Positions 6,824 to 17,302 of a DNA stretch of 64,000 nt are shown piece by piece. This stretch comes from Ectothiorhodospiraceae bacterium BW-2 (GTDB lineage: Bacteria; Pseudomonadota; Gammaproteobacteria; Thiohalomonadales; Thiohalomonadaceae). The first letter of the stretch is position 1. Each line of letters opens with the position of its first letter. The notes beneath the pieces are model-generated. The model worked only from the letters and a program-made list of their open reading frames with translations. It was not told where the DNA came from and did not search any database. The stretch is from the NCBI GenBank assembly GCA_008375315.1, contig CP032507.1:620001-684000 (forward strand). The letters run 5' to 3'. A program made the position numbers and the translations under genes.

Positions 6824-9800
6824 CTAATCCAGTAGATAGCGTTTTAGCACCGCATAGAGGTGCCCGCTATCGAGCGGTTTGGTGATGTGGTCGTTCATCC
6901 CCGCCGCTGCGGTTAACTTAAAATCCTGCGTCATCGCATTAGCGGTCATCGCGACAATGGGGAGATCGGTTAACTTTAGTAGCTGGCGAATGATACGAGT
7001 CGCCTCATAGCCATCCATGATCGGCATCTGAATATCCATCAGCACTAGATCGAATCGCTGCTCTTTAAGCCGCTCAACCGCCTCCTGACCATTGTTGGCC
7101 AGTTGTAACTCAATCACCCCCATCTTTTTGAGCTGTTCTGTCGCCACCAGTTGATTAATGTGATTATCTTCAACCAGTAACACCCGCCTATCGGCTAGCG
7201 GTAGCAACTCAAAACCGCTGTGGCGCTGCGGCGGTTCGGACGGCTCGTCAGCGACAAACAGTGGCTGCAGAGCTTTTCGCAGTGCGGTAGGGGTCAGCAA
7301 TAGCCCGCAGGTAGCCTCGACGGCAAAGGATTGTTGCCATTGCTGCGGCTCGGTGCGGTGGGTCAATAGCAGCCGTTTACCGGGGAGCCGCTGCCATGTC
7401 GCTAGGGTCTCTGCGTTCAACTGTTCACTACTGAGACTATCGAGACACCAGAGCGGATAGGGTTTGGCCACCCAAGCGGCCTGTTCGGTTACGATCTCCA
7501 CCTGCATACCCAGATGGCATAGCTGTCGGTTGAGTTCGTCCCGTAGCTCGCTATCACTAACCCACAGTGCCACTAGCTGCCCTTCGCCTTGGTAGAGCGG
7601 CAGGGGTGGATTGGGGGAGCGCTCGGCACTGCGGCACGGCAGGGTAATGTGGAAGGTTGTCCCCTCGCCAACCACGCTATGCAGTCCGATCTCGCCCCCC
7701 ATCATCTCCACCAGCTTTTTGCTAATGGTCAGCCCTAGACCCGTACCGCCATATTTACGGGTGGTAGAGCTATCGGCTTGCGAAAAGGAGTTAAAGAGCC
7801 GCCGCTGCTGCTCGGCGGAGATACCGATACCGCTATCGCGAATCGCGATTCGCAGCTCGACCGAGTCGTGATCTAGTCGCTTACCCCTCACCTTAACCAC
7901 TACCTCGCCCTCTTCGGTAAACTTGACCGCATTATTGGCTAAATTGATCAATATTTGTGAGATTCTCATCGGATCGCCAAAGAGTACCAGCGGCAGTTCG
8001 GGCTGACGGCTTAAGATGAAGCGCAGGTTCCGCTTTTCGGCCAAAATGGCAATTTGGGCGTAGAGCTGCGCTAACAGATCATCTAAATTAAACTCAATCT
8101 GCTCAATATCGAGCTTACCCGCCTCAATTTTGCTAAAGTCGAGAATGTCATTCAAAATGCCCAGCAGAGCGTTAGCTGAGGTGTTGACTTTATCGATGTA
8201 GTCCCGCTGCCGACTATCGAGCTCAGTCTCAAGAGTTAGCTGACTTAAACCGATAATCGCGTTCATCGGGGTGCGAATTTCGTGGCTCATATTGGCCAAA
8301 AAGTCGCTTTTCAGCCTGTTAGCCCGCTCGGCACTCTCTCTAGCCTCATGCAGCAGCCGCTCGGTCTCTTTGCGAATTGTCGCGTCACTGAAGACCGTCA
8401 CCGAACCGGAGAGCTCGCCCTCATGAAACAGCGGCACCGAGACTAATGAGACCGGAAACAGAGTGCCATCGCGACGCCGGAACATCTCATCATCGCTGCG
8501 AAAGGTCTCCCCTTGCGCGGTAGCGCGAAGAATATTGCACTCACTGACCGGCACCATCCGCCCAAGCTCATCGAACTGATGGTGGATAGTATCGTGAATG
8601 CCCAGCCGATGCAGCTCCGCCTCGCTCCAGCCGAGCAGCCGCTCCGCTTCTGGATTCATAAAACGACAGCGACCATCGGAAAACTGGGCATAGACCCCCT
8701 CCCCCATCGCATCGGTGAGGCTGTTTAAAAAGCGCTCTCGCTCCAATATCTCCTGCGCCATCTTCTTGCGAGCGGTGATATCGGTCTTAATCGCTACATA
8801 TTGAAATGGCCGACCGTTATCGTCTAAAAACGGCACAATCACGCCGTCAAGCCAATAGTATCGCCCATTGATAGCGCGGTTACAGACCTCGCCACGCCAC
8901 ACCTTGCCACTTCGAATCGTCTGCCACAGGTGGCGATAGAAGCTAGGCGGATGCTCGCCCGATCTGACTATCTCATGCCGTTTGCCGATAATCTCGTCTG
9001 CCTTAACGGCGTTAATGTCACAAAAGTTGTGGTTAGCGTAGGTAATCACCCCCTGATCGTCGGTGATAGTGACGATGGCGTGCTGATCCATAGCAAATGT
9101 CTGCAATTCTAGATCGCGGGTCATACGCCGCAGTGAGCTGTTGGCCTGTTGAATCTGGTGCAGGGTACGGAAACCGATGGTCAATACCGCCACCACAATC
9201 AGCAGCGACACCACCAGCTGCGCCCGTCTGTAGAGCTGCTCTTGGGTATCGATGCGTTGCGCGATGCGGTTCAGTTCGCGCTGACTCTCATAAAAGAGGC
9301 GATTGCTATTGTCGCGCATACGGGTAAAGAGAGGGGGAAATAGCTGTAGCGTGGCTCGAATCTGCAGCTCGCCCCCTCCCGTGCCTATCTCACTCTCCTC
9401 GTTTTGATCTAATAGCTGTAGCAGCTCTAGGAGATAGTGACGAATTTGGATCAGTTTAGGTGTCAGATCGATAGCCTCCAGCACATGGTCTCTCCCATCG
9501 ACCGGCTGATAGTGGAAGGTTCGTATCATCTCTGCATGGCTTTCGATAGTCAGCCGCGTGGCTCGGTGGATCACCCCCCCCTCACGCAGCACTTGCAGAC
9601 TCTCATCGAGCAGCATCAGCACCTGCTCAATCTCTTTAAATACCCACTGCCGCCCCTCTCTGCCCCGAGTGGAGGCTAACTGAAAGGTACGCGCCTCTAG
9701 TCGCGACAGATCGTTCGATAGCAGCTCGCCAATGAGTACATAGGAGCGCTCATTGTCGAGCTGGCGATTGAGCTCATCAGTTAATGCCGTCACAAACAGA

Positions 9801-9892
9801 TCGAGTCCGATGAGCAGCAAAAATCCGGCCACATTAATGCCGAACAGAAGATAGATACGGCGCGAGGAGAGTTCAGGCTGGTGGCTTGACAT
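6824..9892 (-). CDS. Hybrid sensor histidine kinase with two PAS domains and receiver
   Basis: 1022 aa. A membrane helix at about residues 13-35 and another at about 225-243 bracket a periplasmic or helical sensor region. Two PAS domains follow (about 262-380 and 390-505), then HisKA with the phosphorylated His in HEIRTPMNAIIG, and a HATPase with N and G boxes (NLANNAVKFTEEGEV, DSGIGIS, GGTGLGLTIS). A degenerate receiver-like stretch precedes a canonical receiver (LLVEDNHINQ, phospho-acceptor Asp in VLMDIQMPIMDG, Lys in ITKPLDSG). The protein would autophosphorylate and pass phosphate inward to its receiver. No output partner is adjacent. The ankyrin gene lies 3 bases upstream. Confidence 0.93.
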   Translation of the reverse strand: MSSHQPELSSRRIYLLFGINVAGFLLLIGLDLFVTALTDELNRQLDNERSYVLIGELLSNDLSRLEARTFQLASTRGREGRQWVFKEIEQVLMLLDESLQVLREGGVIHRATRLTIESHAEMIRTFHYQPVDGRDHVLEAIDLTPKLIQIRHYLLELLQLLDQNEESEIGTGGGELQIRATLQLFPPLFTRMRDNSNRLFYESQRELNRIAQRIDTQEQLYRRAQLVVSLLIVVAVLTIGFRTLHQIQQANSSLRRMTRDLELQTFAMDQHAIVTITDDQGVITYANHNFCDINAVKADEIIGKRHEIVRSGEHPPSFYRHLWQTIRSGKVWRGEVCNRAINGRYYWLDGVIVPFLDDNGRPFQYVAIKTDITARKKMAQEILERERFLNSLTDAMGEGVYAQFSDGRCRFMNPEAERLLGWSEAELHRLGIHDTIHHQFDELGRMVPVSECNILRATAQGETFRSDDEMFRRRDGTLFPVSLVSVPLFHEGELSGSVTVFSDATIRKETERLLHEARESAERANRLKSDFLANMSHEIRTPMNAIIGLSQLTLETELDSRQRDYIDKVNTSANALLGILNDILDFSKIEAGKLDIEQIEFNLDDLLAQLYAQIAILAEKRNLRFILSRQPELPLVLFGDPMRISQILINLANNAVKFTEEGEVVVKVRGKRLDHDSVELRIAIRDSGIGISAEQQRRLFNSFSQADSSTTRKYGGTGLGLTISKKLVEMMGGEIGLHSVVGEGTTFHITLPCRSAERSPNPPLPLYQGEGQLVALWVSDSELRDELNRQLCHLGMQVEIVTEQAAWVAKPYPLWCLDSLSSEQLNAETLATWQRLPGKRLLLTHRTEPQQWQQSFAVEATCGLLLTPTALRKALQPLFVADEPSEPPQRHSGFELLPLADRRVLLVEDNHINQLVATEQLKKMGVIELQLANNGQEAVERLKEQRFDLVLMDIQMPIMDGYEATRIIRQLLKLTDLPIVAMTANAMTQDFKLTAAAGMNDHITKPLDSGHLYAVLKRYLLD

Positions 9893-9895
9893 CAG

Positions 9896-10540
9896 TTATT
9901 CGGCTACCCCCTCCTCACTCTCTCCCCACGCTTTGAGCAGGGCAACCATCTGCCACTGCTGCGCCTCCTTCGCCCAATCGAGTGCCGAACGACCACTAAA
10001 GTCACGCCACGATAGTTGAGCCCCATGCAGTCGTAGCTGCTCGGCGCTCTCTAAATGGCCCGATTTCGCCGCCCAAATTAACCCACTCCACCCCATGGAG
10101 CTATCGTAGTGGTTCGGCTCCGCCCCCTGTTGCAACAGATAGGCGAGCACCTGATGGCGGTTCTCCATCGCCGCGACCATCACCGCACTATAGCCAGCCC
10201 TATCCTGAGCCTGCAGATCGGCGCCGTGTTGCAGTAACCGCCGCACCACCTCCAGATGGCCCTTTTGGCTGGCAATTAAGAGCGCCGTCCAGCGACAATC
10301 GTCACAGGCGTTAACCTCCGCGCCTTGGGCTAAAAGCGCCTCAACCTGCGCTAGATCACCCGCCTCTGCGGCAATAATAAGCGCCGTTCGACCGCGATTA
10401 TCCCGCAGTTCAAGGTCATTCTGCCATCCGCCATGCCACAATACCCCCCCAAGCAACAGCAGTGACAGCAGCAGCCTATAGGGATAATTATAGGCTAACC
10501 ATTTGAAAAAATTAAAAAATCCAGCAAATTGACGCAACAC
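9896..10540 (-). CDS. Membrane-anchored ankyrin-repeat protein
   Basis: 214 aa. An N-terminal hydrophobic helix (about residues 20-38, RLLLSLLLLGGVLWHGGW) is followed by about five ankyrin repeats, recognisable by repeats of TALIIAAEAGDLAQVEALL, TALLIASQKGHLEVVRRLL and SALDWAKEAQQWQMVALL. Ankyrin repeats mediate protein binding. The protein would sit in the inner membrane with its repeats probably facing the periplasm. It is upstream of, and only 3 bases from, the hybrid kinase, so a partnership is possible but inferred only from position. Confidence 0.85.
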   Translation of the reverse strand: MLRQFAGFFNFFKWLAYNYPYRLLLSLLLLGGVLWHGGWQNDLELRDNRGRTALIIAAEAGDLAQVEALLAQGAEVNACDDCRWTALLIASQKGHLEVVRRLLQHGADLQAQDRAGYSAVMVAAMENRHQVLAYLLQQGAEPNHYDSSMGWSGLIWAAKSGHLESAEQLRLHGAQLSWRDFSGRSALDWAKEAQQWQMVALLKAWGESEEGVAE

Positions 10541-10646
10541 TTAACCGCAACAGCTCCCGCTAGTCCGAAACAGAACCCCATTGTAAGCTGCAAGCGACAA
10601 GTTGCAAGCTATAAGCAATCCGAACCTCTTCTCTACCAGAAAAGGC

Positions 10647-10676
10647 TTGAATCAACACTTAAAGCTCACTTATGAT
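10647..10676 (+). promoter_or_regulatory. Sigma-70-like promoter of the porin/chemosensory operon
   Basis: TTGAAT (10647-10652), an 18-base spacer and TATGAT (10671-10676), about 57 bases before the porin start. It lies in the divergent gap between the ankyrin gene and the porin. Confidence 0.45.
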
Positions 10677-10732
10677 TCTAGTTGATTTTGACCGATATAG
10701 ATCTTCCACCCTACTCTAAGAGGCTTACCCTG

Positions 10733-12016
10733 ATGAGATTAACTCGCTTAAAGACGGCTCTTGCTATCGCCATCGGCTTCACCCTTCCCCACACTGTTCA
10801 CGCCTACTCGCTCGGCTCTTTCCAAATCCACGGTTTTGCCTCCCAAGGCTATATCAAATCCTCTGACAACAACTATCTAGTTGAGAGTGAAGAGGGGGAT
10901 GCCGCCTTTAACGAGTTAGGGATAAATCTCTCCACCGCTATCGGCGATCAGGGGCGTATCGGAATGCAGCTCTTCTCTCGCGATTTAGGCGAGATCGGGA
11001 ATAACGATATCAATCTCGACTGGGCCTACTTCGACTACAGCTTTAGGCAGCAGTTAGGGGTGCGTCTAGGCCGCCTTAAGAGCCCACTCGGACTCTATAA
11101 CGAGATTCAGGACTACGATCTGCTTCGCAGCTCGATCCTACTGCCGCAGAGCGTCTATAACCTAACTTGGCGGGAGAGTATGGTCGCTATCGATGGCGGC
11201 GCACTCTACGGTAATATCACCCTCGGCGATAGCGGCCAAGGGGGGGATATCGACTACCAGCTCTTCGGCGGCATCACCCGTATTGAAGAGGATGGCGGTA
11301 TCGCCAAAATGTTGCTCGATAACGACGGTATTACCCTAAAAGAGGCCACCGTCAATGGTATCTATGGCGCGAGCCTAAAGTGGAACACCCCCCTAGCTGG
11401 ACTGCTAGTCGGCCTGAGCGGAATGCGGGTCGATCTGACCTTTGATGGCGAGATGAGCAGCGCCGCCGTTACCGGTGATCCCGCAGCTGCCGCCCTGCCG
11501 CCAACCCATATTGAGGTCAAACTGCCGCAACTACTCATCTCGGTTCTATCGCTACAGTATAACTATAACGATCTCACCCTCACCGCAGAGTATGGCCGCC
11601 AGCGCGATGAAGAGCCCAATAACAGCACCCTAAACCTGCCGGAGATGCTACAAAGCCCCCCCATCCATCTCTCCAGCCCAGGCCGCGACTCGGCCGGTTA
11701 CTACCTACAGGCGAGTTACCGACTTAACGATAGCATCGAAATCGGCAGCTACTACTCTATGCACTACTTCGACCGTCGCGATAAATCGGGCAGTGAATTT
11801 GTCGCCGATGGAGAGCCCGACTACTTCGGCTGGAGTCGCGATATCGCGCTTAGCACCCGTTACGACATCACCCCCTACTGGAGTATTAAGGCCGAAGCCC
11901 ACCGCATCAACGGTGGCTCCTATCTGTTCCATAACGACAATCGTAACACCCAAGGTGAGGTCGATATTGCCGAAAATTGGCAGCTCTACCTGCTCAAAAC
12001 CTCGGTTAGCTTCTAG
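10733..12016 (+). CDS. Outer-membrane porin-like protein
   Basis: 427 aa from the ATG at 10733, which has AAGAGG 9 bases upstream. A frame extension to a TTG at 10682 adds residues before the signal peptide and is unlikely. A Sec signal peptide (LKTALAIAIGFTLPHTVHA) ends near residue 24. The mature part is rich in alternating aromatic/polar beta-strand patterns (GRIGMQLFSRDLG, LGVRLGRLKSPLG) and ends in a C-terminal Phe (TSVSF), the BAM recognition signature. It probably forms a trimeric-type or OprO/DcaP-like pore. It heads a set with a PstS-like protein and signalling genes, so it may supply the ligand being sensed. Confidence 0.8.
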   Translation: MRLTRLKTALAIAIGFTLPHTVHAYSLGSFQIHGFASQGYIKSSDNNYLVESEEGDAAFNELGINLSTAIGDQGRIGMQLFSRDLGEIGNNDINLDWAYFDYSFRQQLGVRLGRLKSPLGLYNEIQDYDLLRSSILLPQSVYNLTWRESMVAIDGGALYGNITLGDSGQGGDIDYQLFGGITRIEEDGGIAKMLLDNDGITLKEATVNGIYGASLKWNTPLAGLLVGLSGMRVDLTFDGEMSSAAVTGDPAAAALPPTHIEVKLPQLLISVLSLQYNYNDLTLTAEYGRQRDEEPNNSTLNLPEMLQSPPIHLSSPGRDSAGYYLQASYRLNDSIEIGSYYSMHYFDRRDKSGSEFVADGEPDYFGWSRDIALSTRYDITPYWSIKAEAHRINGGSYLFHNDNRNTQGEVDIAENWQLYLLKTSVSF

Positions 12017-12055
12017 CCCAGCCCCTTTTGATACTCTGAATTTTGGAGAGAGACT

Positions 12056-12478
12056 ATGAGATTTCCCCGTACAATCCCCCCGCTACTGCTGACTCTACTG
12101 CTGCCGTTGACCCCTCAGGCCGAACCGGTAGTGATCGCCCATAGCGGCGTTGCCGATAGTGCCCTCTCGGGGCAAGATGTTAAAAACATCTTCCTTGGCA
12201 AAAAGAGCCGCTGGTCTAACAATGAGTCGATTCAGTTCGCCATTGCCGACACTAATCTTCCGTTTCATGAAGATTTCTTAAAAAACTACCTGCAACGAAA
12301 CGCTAATCAGTTTACGCTACACTGGCGAAAGGCGGTCTTTACCGGCACCGGCGCTGAACCAAAAAAGTTTGATGATGCCACCGCGCTGCTCGATTTTGTC
12401 CGCTCTACCCCCGGCGCTATCAGCTACATCGATAACTCGTTACCGCACGATGGCGTTAAGGTTCTTACCATTAACTAG
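12056..12478 (+). CDS. Short PstS-like periplasmic substrate-binding protein
   Basis: 140 aa with a signal peptide (about residues 1-22, [15 protein letters not shown]). The mature sequence ([51 protein letters not shown]) matches the short phosphate-ABC-type binding-protein family (PBP-like domain). Full PstS proteins are about twice this size, so this is the single-lobe-like short version often found beside signalling genes, not beside pstCAB. No transporter genes are adjacent. It could present phosphate or another oxyanion to the receptor encoded next. Confidence 0.78.
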   Translation: MRFPRTIPPLLLTLLLPLTPQAEPVVIAHSGVADSALSGQDVKNIFLGKKSRWSNNESIQFAIADTNLPFHEDFLKNYLQRNANQFTLHWRKAVFTGTGAEPKKFDDATALLDFVRSTPGAISYIDNSLPHDGVKVLTIN

Positions 12479-12489
12479 GTTACCCTGGC

Positions 12490-14100
12490 ATGCTAAATAC
12501 TCTGAAGATCTCCAATAAAATCTGGCTCGGCTATGCGCTACTGGTCACAGGCTACCTCATCTCGCTCTCGCTACTGGTAATGCTAGATCAGCGCATCGAG
12601 AAGGGGTTAACGGCGATTACCGATACCCACTTCCCCTTTACCCAGTTAACTTTGGAATCTTCGAGTCTCTTTAATGCCCAGCTAAAAAGCTATGAAGAGG
12701 CGGTCATGCTCGGCGATGAGGAGGCTCTTAATCGAGCCTCCAGCATCGGCACATCGCTCCAGCAGCTACTAGAGCGGATGGTCGCCATCCCGCAGCTGCC
12801 GCAACCGGCGCGTCAGAAAACCGACCGGCTACTCGAACAGCACCGCCAGTTTACCCACTCCGCCAACACCATCTATGGTGTGCTCGCTAGCGGTAACGAA
12901 CACAATAAAACCGAACTCTCCCGCCTCAATACCCAAGGGCAGCAGGTTAAGAGTGAACTTAAAGCGCTCTACGATGGCACCGCCGAAGGGTTAGAGGAGT
13001 ATCTTGATGGCATGATTCAATCCTCAAAACGCGATCTTTTACGCCAAATTATCATCATGGTCACCGCCATGCTGCTCTCCTTCCTTCTGGTACAGTGGGT
13101 GATTCGCCGCGCCATTCAGACCCCGATTCGCGATATCATCGCCACCATGCGCCATATCGCTGAAGGCGATCTTCGTCAACAGGTCGAACTACAATCGACC
13201 GATGAACTAGGCGAACTCGGCCACTGGGTTAACGCCTTTCTCGACGATTTCAAACGGGTACTGGCTCAAATAGAGCAGTCATCGCGGGCGATTACCGCCG
13301 CCAGCGGCCAGCTCCACGAGCAGGCACGGTTAATGGACCAGGGGGTCTCGGTACAGGCCGACCGCTCAGCCAAAATAGCCTCAGCCTCTGAGCAGATGGC
13401 CGCCACCAGCGGTGAGATTGCCGATAACACCACCGACATCGCCAACCTCGCTAAAGAGAGCGTCGAGATCGCCAATGGCGGTAATCGAGTGGTCAACCAG
13501 ACCCAGCATGAGGTGAAAGCGAGCTTTGAGACCTTCTCCCGCTTCTCCGACATCATGCAGGCCCTTAGCCACAATTCGCAGCAGATTGGTCAAATTACCA
13601 ACATCATCTACGATATTGCCGAGCAGACCAACCTACTCGCCCTCAATGCCGCCATTGAAGCGGCTCGCGCCGGTGAGCACGGTCGCGGTTTTGCCGTCGT
13701 GGCCAGCGAAGTACGGATGTTAGCCGAAAAGACCACCAACGCCACCGGACAGATTAACGATACCATTAAAGCAATTCAGACCGAAAGCGACAAAGCCAAC
13801 CACTCCCTGAGCGAGAGCCTAAGCAAACTGGAGCGGGGGCTCAATCTTGCGACCGAAGCTGGCACCTCACTCAACCAAATTGTCACCCATGTCAGCAACC
13901 TACTCAATAATGTCGAACAGATTGCCAAACGCACCGACTCACTCTCGGCCAGTGTCCAACTAGTCAACAGTGACATCAGCAATATTAGCGCTATCGCCGT
14001 CGAGGCGACCCACCAATCGACACAACTAGCACAAAACTCCACCGATATGGCCGGACAGGCGCAGCAGCTCTCGGAAATATTGACCCGATTTAAAGTCTAA
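12490..14100 (+). CDS. Methyl-accepting chemotaxis protein
   Basis: 536 aa. Membrane helices at about 12-30 and 183-203 flank a four-helix-bundle-type periplasmic domain. A HAMP domain follows ([22 protein letters not shown]), then a long coiled-coil signalling domain whose hairpin tip is classic ([20 protein letters not shown] then [16 protein letters not shown]). It ends FKV with no CheR-docking pentapeptide. It begins 11 bases after the PstS-like gene. With the kinase, CheX-like and CheY genes downstream it would make a self-contained chemosensory unit. Confidence 0.92.
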   Translation: MLNTLKISNKIWLGYALLVTGYLISLSLLVMLDQRIEKGLTAITDTHFPFTQLTLESSSLFNAQLKSYEEAVMLGDEEALNRASSIGTSLQQLLERMVAIPQLPQPARQKTDRLLEQHRQFTHSANTIYGVLASGNEHNKTELSRLNTQGQQVKSELKALYDGTAEGLEEYLDGMIQSSKRDLLRQIIIMVTAMLLSFLLVQWVIRRAIQTPIRDIIATMRHIAEGDLRQQVELQSTDELGELGHWVNAFLDDFKRVLAQIEQSSRAITAASGQLHEQARLMDQGVSVQADRSAKIASASEQMAATSGEIADNTTDIANLAKESVEIANGGNRVVNQTQHEVKASFETFSRFSDIMQALSHNSQQIGQITNIIYDIAEQTNLLALNAAIEAARAGEHGRGFAVVASEVRMLAEKTTNATGQINDTIKAIQTESDKANHSLSESLSKLERGLNLATEAGTSLNQIVTHVSNLLNNVEQIAKRTDSLSASVQLVNSDISNISAIAVEATHQSTQLAQNSTDMAGQAQQLSEILTRFKV

Positions 14101-14134
14101 CCCCGTCATCCACTTCAACCACCGACACCTGAGA

Positions 14135-17100
14135 ATGCCATCTTATCTCCTATTCATAACGCGACATCTACTGCCGCTGCTGTTGCTGCTGCTACCAGCG
14201 CCACCACTTCTAGCACTCGAACTCAGCGCCGAAGAGAGCGCCTTTTTAGAGCAACACCGCGTGCTACGAGTCCATAATGAGATGGACTGGCCCCCCTACA
14301 ACTCACATATCAACGGCCAACCGCAAGGCTTCTCCATCGACTACTTCAACCTACTGGCGGCAAAACTCAATGTAGAGGTAGAGTATGTTAGCGGCTATAG
14401 CTGGGCCGAGTTTTTAGGCCAAATCGAGCGCAAAGAGCTTGATCTAATGCTCAATATCGCCAAAACGGCTGAACGGAGCCGCTATATCGGCTTTACCGAA
14501 CCCTATAGCCGCAATCCGAAAGTGATTATTGTGCGCGAGGGGGAGTACTACCCCGATCTCAACGCGCTAGCGGGCAGAAAAGTCGCCTCCCCTCAAGGCT
14601 TCTTCTTCTCAGAGCTCATCGCCGAACGCTTTCCGGCGATTAAACAGGTATTGGTCAAAGATACCTTCGCCTCATTAAAGGCGGTACTCCTAGGTCAAGC
14701 CGATGCCGCCGTCGGGTCACTCGCGGCGATTAACCACCAAATTCGCACCCAAATGTTGACCGGACTCACCATGGTGGCCGAGGCCGATATGGGCGATGAG
14801 AGCCAAAATAATCTCCATATCGGAGTACGCAACGACTGGCCGCTCATGGTATCGATTTTAAATAAAGCGATAGCCTCGGTCTCTCAGAGCGAGCTACTAC
14901 CGCTGCAAGATCGCTGGCTCGGTAGCGGCGTTAAGAGCCCCTCCGCCCTCTCCCTCAAACTCAGCTATGAGGAGAGCCACTATCTAAAGCAGCACCCGCA
15001 GCTACGCTACTGTGTCGATCCTGAGAGCCTCCCATTTGAGATTATTATTGATGCTAAGCTGCAGCAGGGGGTGATCAACGAACTGATGACCGAACTAGGA
15101 GCAAGACTCAATCTGACCACCGAAGCGGTCATTACCACATCACTCAGCGATAGTCTGAAGGCGATGAGAGACAACCGCTGCGATCTACTCCCAGCAACCC
15201 CCTACGAACAGATTGAGGGGGAGGGGTGGCTCATGAGCGAGCCCTATTTCAGCTATCCGCTAGTGCTAGTGACCCGTAACGACTTTTTAGCACTCGATCA
15301 GCTAAACCGCCTCTCGGGAGAGTCGATAGGGCTACTGCAAGACCATAGCGCCACCGCCCTACTCACCACCCGCTACCCCACTATCGACTGGCAGCCAGTC
15401 ACCTCAATTGAGCAGGGGTTAGAGCAGCTACGCAGAGGTGAGCTAACCGGAATCGTCGAACAGCTAGCCGTGATAGGACAGCAGATTCACAAACAGCAGA
15501 TTATCGATCTAAAAGTCGCCTACCAGCTCCCCCACCGTATCGGCTTTCGGCTCATTGTGCCAGAGAGGAGCCCGCTGCTCTTCTCCGCCTTCTCCAAAGC
15601 GCTACAGTCGCTCTCAGAGTCCGATTTAGAGCGCATTGTCAGCCGCTGGCAGATGGTCAGCTATACCGAAGGGATCGATCTAGGACTGGTGTTACGCATC
15701 GTTGCCGGGCTCTTTATCGTCATGGGGTTACTCTGGTTTCATAATCGCGATCTAAAAAAGTATAACCAGAAGATAGCGCGTGCCCATGTCGAGTTACAAC
15801 GAGCCAAAGCTGAGACCGAACAGGCCTTAGAGCAGGTCGCCCGCTTGCTAAACCACTCTGGGGAGGGGTTTCTCTCCATCGACAGCTCCCTTAAAGTCAA
15901 AGGGGCCTATAGTCGCGAGTGTCTGCTACTGTTTGGAAAAAATATCGATAACGCCCCCATTAGCGAACTACTCTACCCCGAAGATAGCCATCGCGCCGAA
16001 GTGACCGCCCGCAATCTAGCGATGATCTTTGAGAGTGATGATGAGTTTCAGCAGGAGATGCTACTCGGGCTACTCCCCCGTGAGCTCGAACTGACCGACT
16101 ATAGCGTCCGCATCCGCTACCAGCGGCTCGACAATAACGAAATGATGCTGGTCATTAGCGATATTTCGGCTGAAAAGGCGCTACAACAACAGATTGCCAC
16201 TGAGCAGCAGCGACTGCGCTTTATTGTTAGCGTTATCCTCAATCGACAGGAGTTTTTTGATCTCATTGAGGAGTGTCGCCACTTTCTACCCCAAGCGCTC
16301 ACTGAGCTGGCGCAACCTGAACCTGCACTCACTCTCGATACCCTGTTTCGCCAAATTCACACCTTCAAGGGGCTCACCAATCAGCTCGACTTTCTCAAAC
16401 TGCCACAGCAGCTCCATCGGCTAGAAGATCAACTCGGCCGCTGCCGCTATCAAGCCACAGTCGATCTAGCCGACCTAGCCGCGCTGCTACAGCGCTACGA
16501 CTACCTACCGGCCCTAGAGCACGATATCGCTCTCATTAGAGCGGCGCTTGGTGATGAGTTCTTTGCTAGCCAGCAGCAGTTAAGCCTCAGTCAAGAGGAG
16601 TATCGGCAGCTACAACAGCTCTCGCAAGCGCTCCACAGCGGCGACATCAGTTTAGATAACCCGATCATAGTGCAGGCTCTAACCACTATTGAACAGCTCC
16701 AACTAGTCGATTTTGCTTCGTTACTCAAAGGTTTTCCGGCCCACTGTGAGGAGTTAGCACTACAGCAAGAGAAGCTGATTGAGCCATTTACCATCGAAGG
16801 TGAGACGATCAAAGTGAGCCGGCAGCGCTTCGCCCCGCTCGCACGCGCCTCGATTCATCTGTTTCGCAATGCTATCGCCCACGGCATTGAGACACCAGAG
16901 GAGCGGCTAGAAGCAGGTAAAGCGGAGGCTGGGCGGCTGCGCTGCACCCTACAGCAGCGCGATAAGAGGTTATGGCTTGAGGTGAGTGATGATGGCAAAG
17001 GGCTCGATACCGAGCGTATTATCGAACTCGCACTGGCTCGGGGAGTGGTTAGCCACGATCAAGCCGAGAGGCTCGATAACGAAGCGATTGGAATGCTAAT

Positions 17101-17269
17101 TTTTCACGACGGCTTCTCCACCCGTGAGGCGGCCGACAGCCTCGCCGGTCGCGGTGAGGGGCTAGCGGCGGTTAAGGCCGAATGCGATGCACTAGGGGGG
17201 GAGATCGCTATCGACTCCCGCCTAGGTCTTGGCACGCGCTTTACCCTCAAAGTACCGCTATCGCCTTAA
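14135..17269 (+). CDS. Membrane CheA-like kinase with tandem solute-binding domains
   Basis: 1044 aa. Signal peptide to about residue 27, then two SBP_bac_3 domains (about 32-265 and 280-510), for example VHNEMDWPPYNSHINGQPQG at the start of the first. A transmembrane helix at about 515-535 leads into a coiled coil and a PAS-like region. Then comes a histidine-phosphotransfer domain with the His in IHTFKGLTNQLDFL, and a CheA-type ATPase (NAIAHGIETPEER, SDDGKGLD, FSTREAADSLAGRGEGL) ending in a GGEIAIDSRLGLGTRF strand. There is no P5/CheW-binding domain visible at the C-terminus. This fuses ligand binding and CheA chemistry in one protein. The HPt would pass phosphate to the CheY encoded two genes on. 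Confidence 0.88.
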   Translation: MPSYLLFITRHLLPLLLLLLPAPPLLALELSAEESAFLEQHRVLRVHNEMDWPPYNSHINGQPQGFSIDYFNLLAAKLNVEVEYVSGYSWAEFLGQIERKELDLMLNIAKTAERSRYIGFTEPYSRNPKVIIVREGEYYPDLNALAGRKVASPQGFFFSELIAERFPAIKQVLVKDTFASLKAVLLGQADAAVGSLAAINHQIRTQMLTGLTMVAEADMGDESQNNLHIGVRNDWPLMVSILNKAIASVSQSELLPLQDRWLGSGVKSPSALSLKLSYEESHYLKQHPQLRYCVDPESLPFEIIIDAKLQQGVINELMTELGARLNLTTEAVITTSLSDSLKAMRDNRCDLLPATPYEQIEGEGWLMSEPYFSYPLVLVTRNDFLALDQLNRLSGESIGLLQDHSATALLTTRYPTIDWQPVTSIEQGLEQLRRGELTGIVEQLAVIGQQIHKQQIIDLKVAYQLPHRIGFRLIVPERSPLLFSAFSKALQSLSESDLERIVSRWQMVSYTEGIDLGLVLRIVAGLFIVMGLLWFHNRDLKKYNQKIARAHVELQRAKAETEQALEQVARLLNHSGEGFLSIDSSLKVKGAYSRECLLLFGKNIDNAPISELLYPEDSHRAEVTARNLAMIFESDDEFQQEMLLGLLPRELELTDYSVRIRYQRLDNNEMMLVISDISAEKALQQQIATEQQRLRFIVSVILNRQEFFDLIEECRHFLPQALTELAQPEPALTLDTLFRQIHTFKGLTNQLDFLKLPQQLHRLEDQLGRCRYQATVDLADLAALLQRYDYLPALEHDIALIRAALGDEFFASQQQLSLSQEEYRQLQQLSQALHSGDISLDNPIIVQALTTIEQLQLVDFASLLKGFPAHCEELALQQEKLIEPFTIEGETIKVSRQRFAPLARASIHLFRNAIAHGIETPEERLEAGKAEAGRLRCTLQQRDKRLWLEVSDDGKGLDTERIIELALARGVVSHDQAERLDNEAIGMLIFHDGFSTREAADSLAGRGEGLAAVKAECDALGGEIAIDSRLGLGTRFTLKVPLSP

Positions 17270-17302
17270 CTACGAACTGACTCTATCTGCTCTCTCTAAA
17301 CT

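Noticed and set aside
10560..10620. AAGCTGCAAGCGACAAGTTGCAAGCT-like repeat before the porin promoter
   Set aside because: Only two short imperfect motif copies; too little to call a repeat family or an operator.
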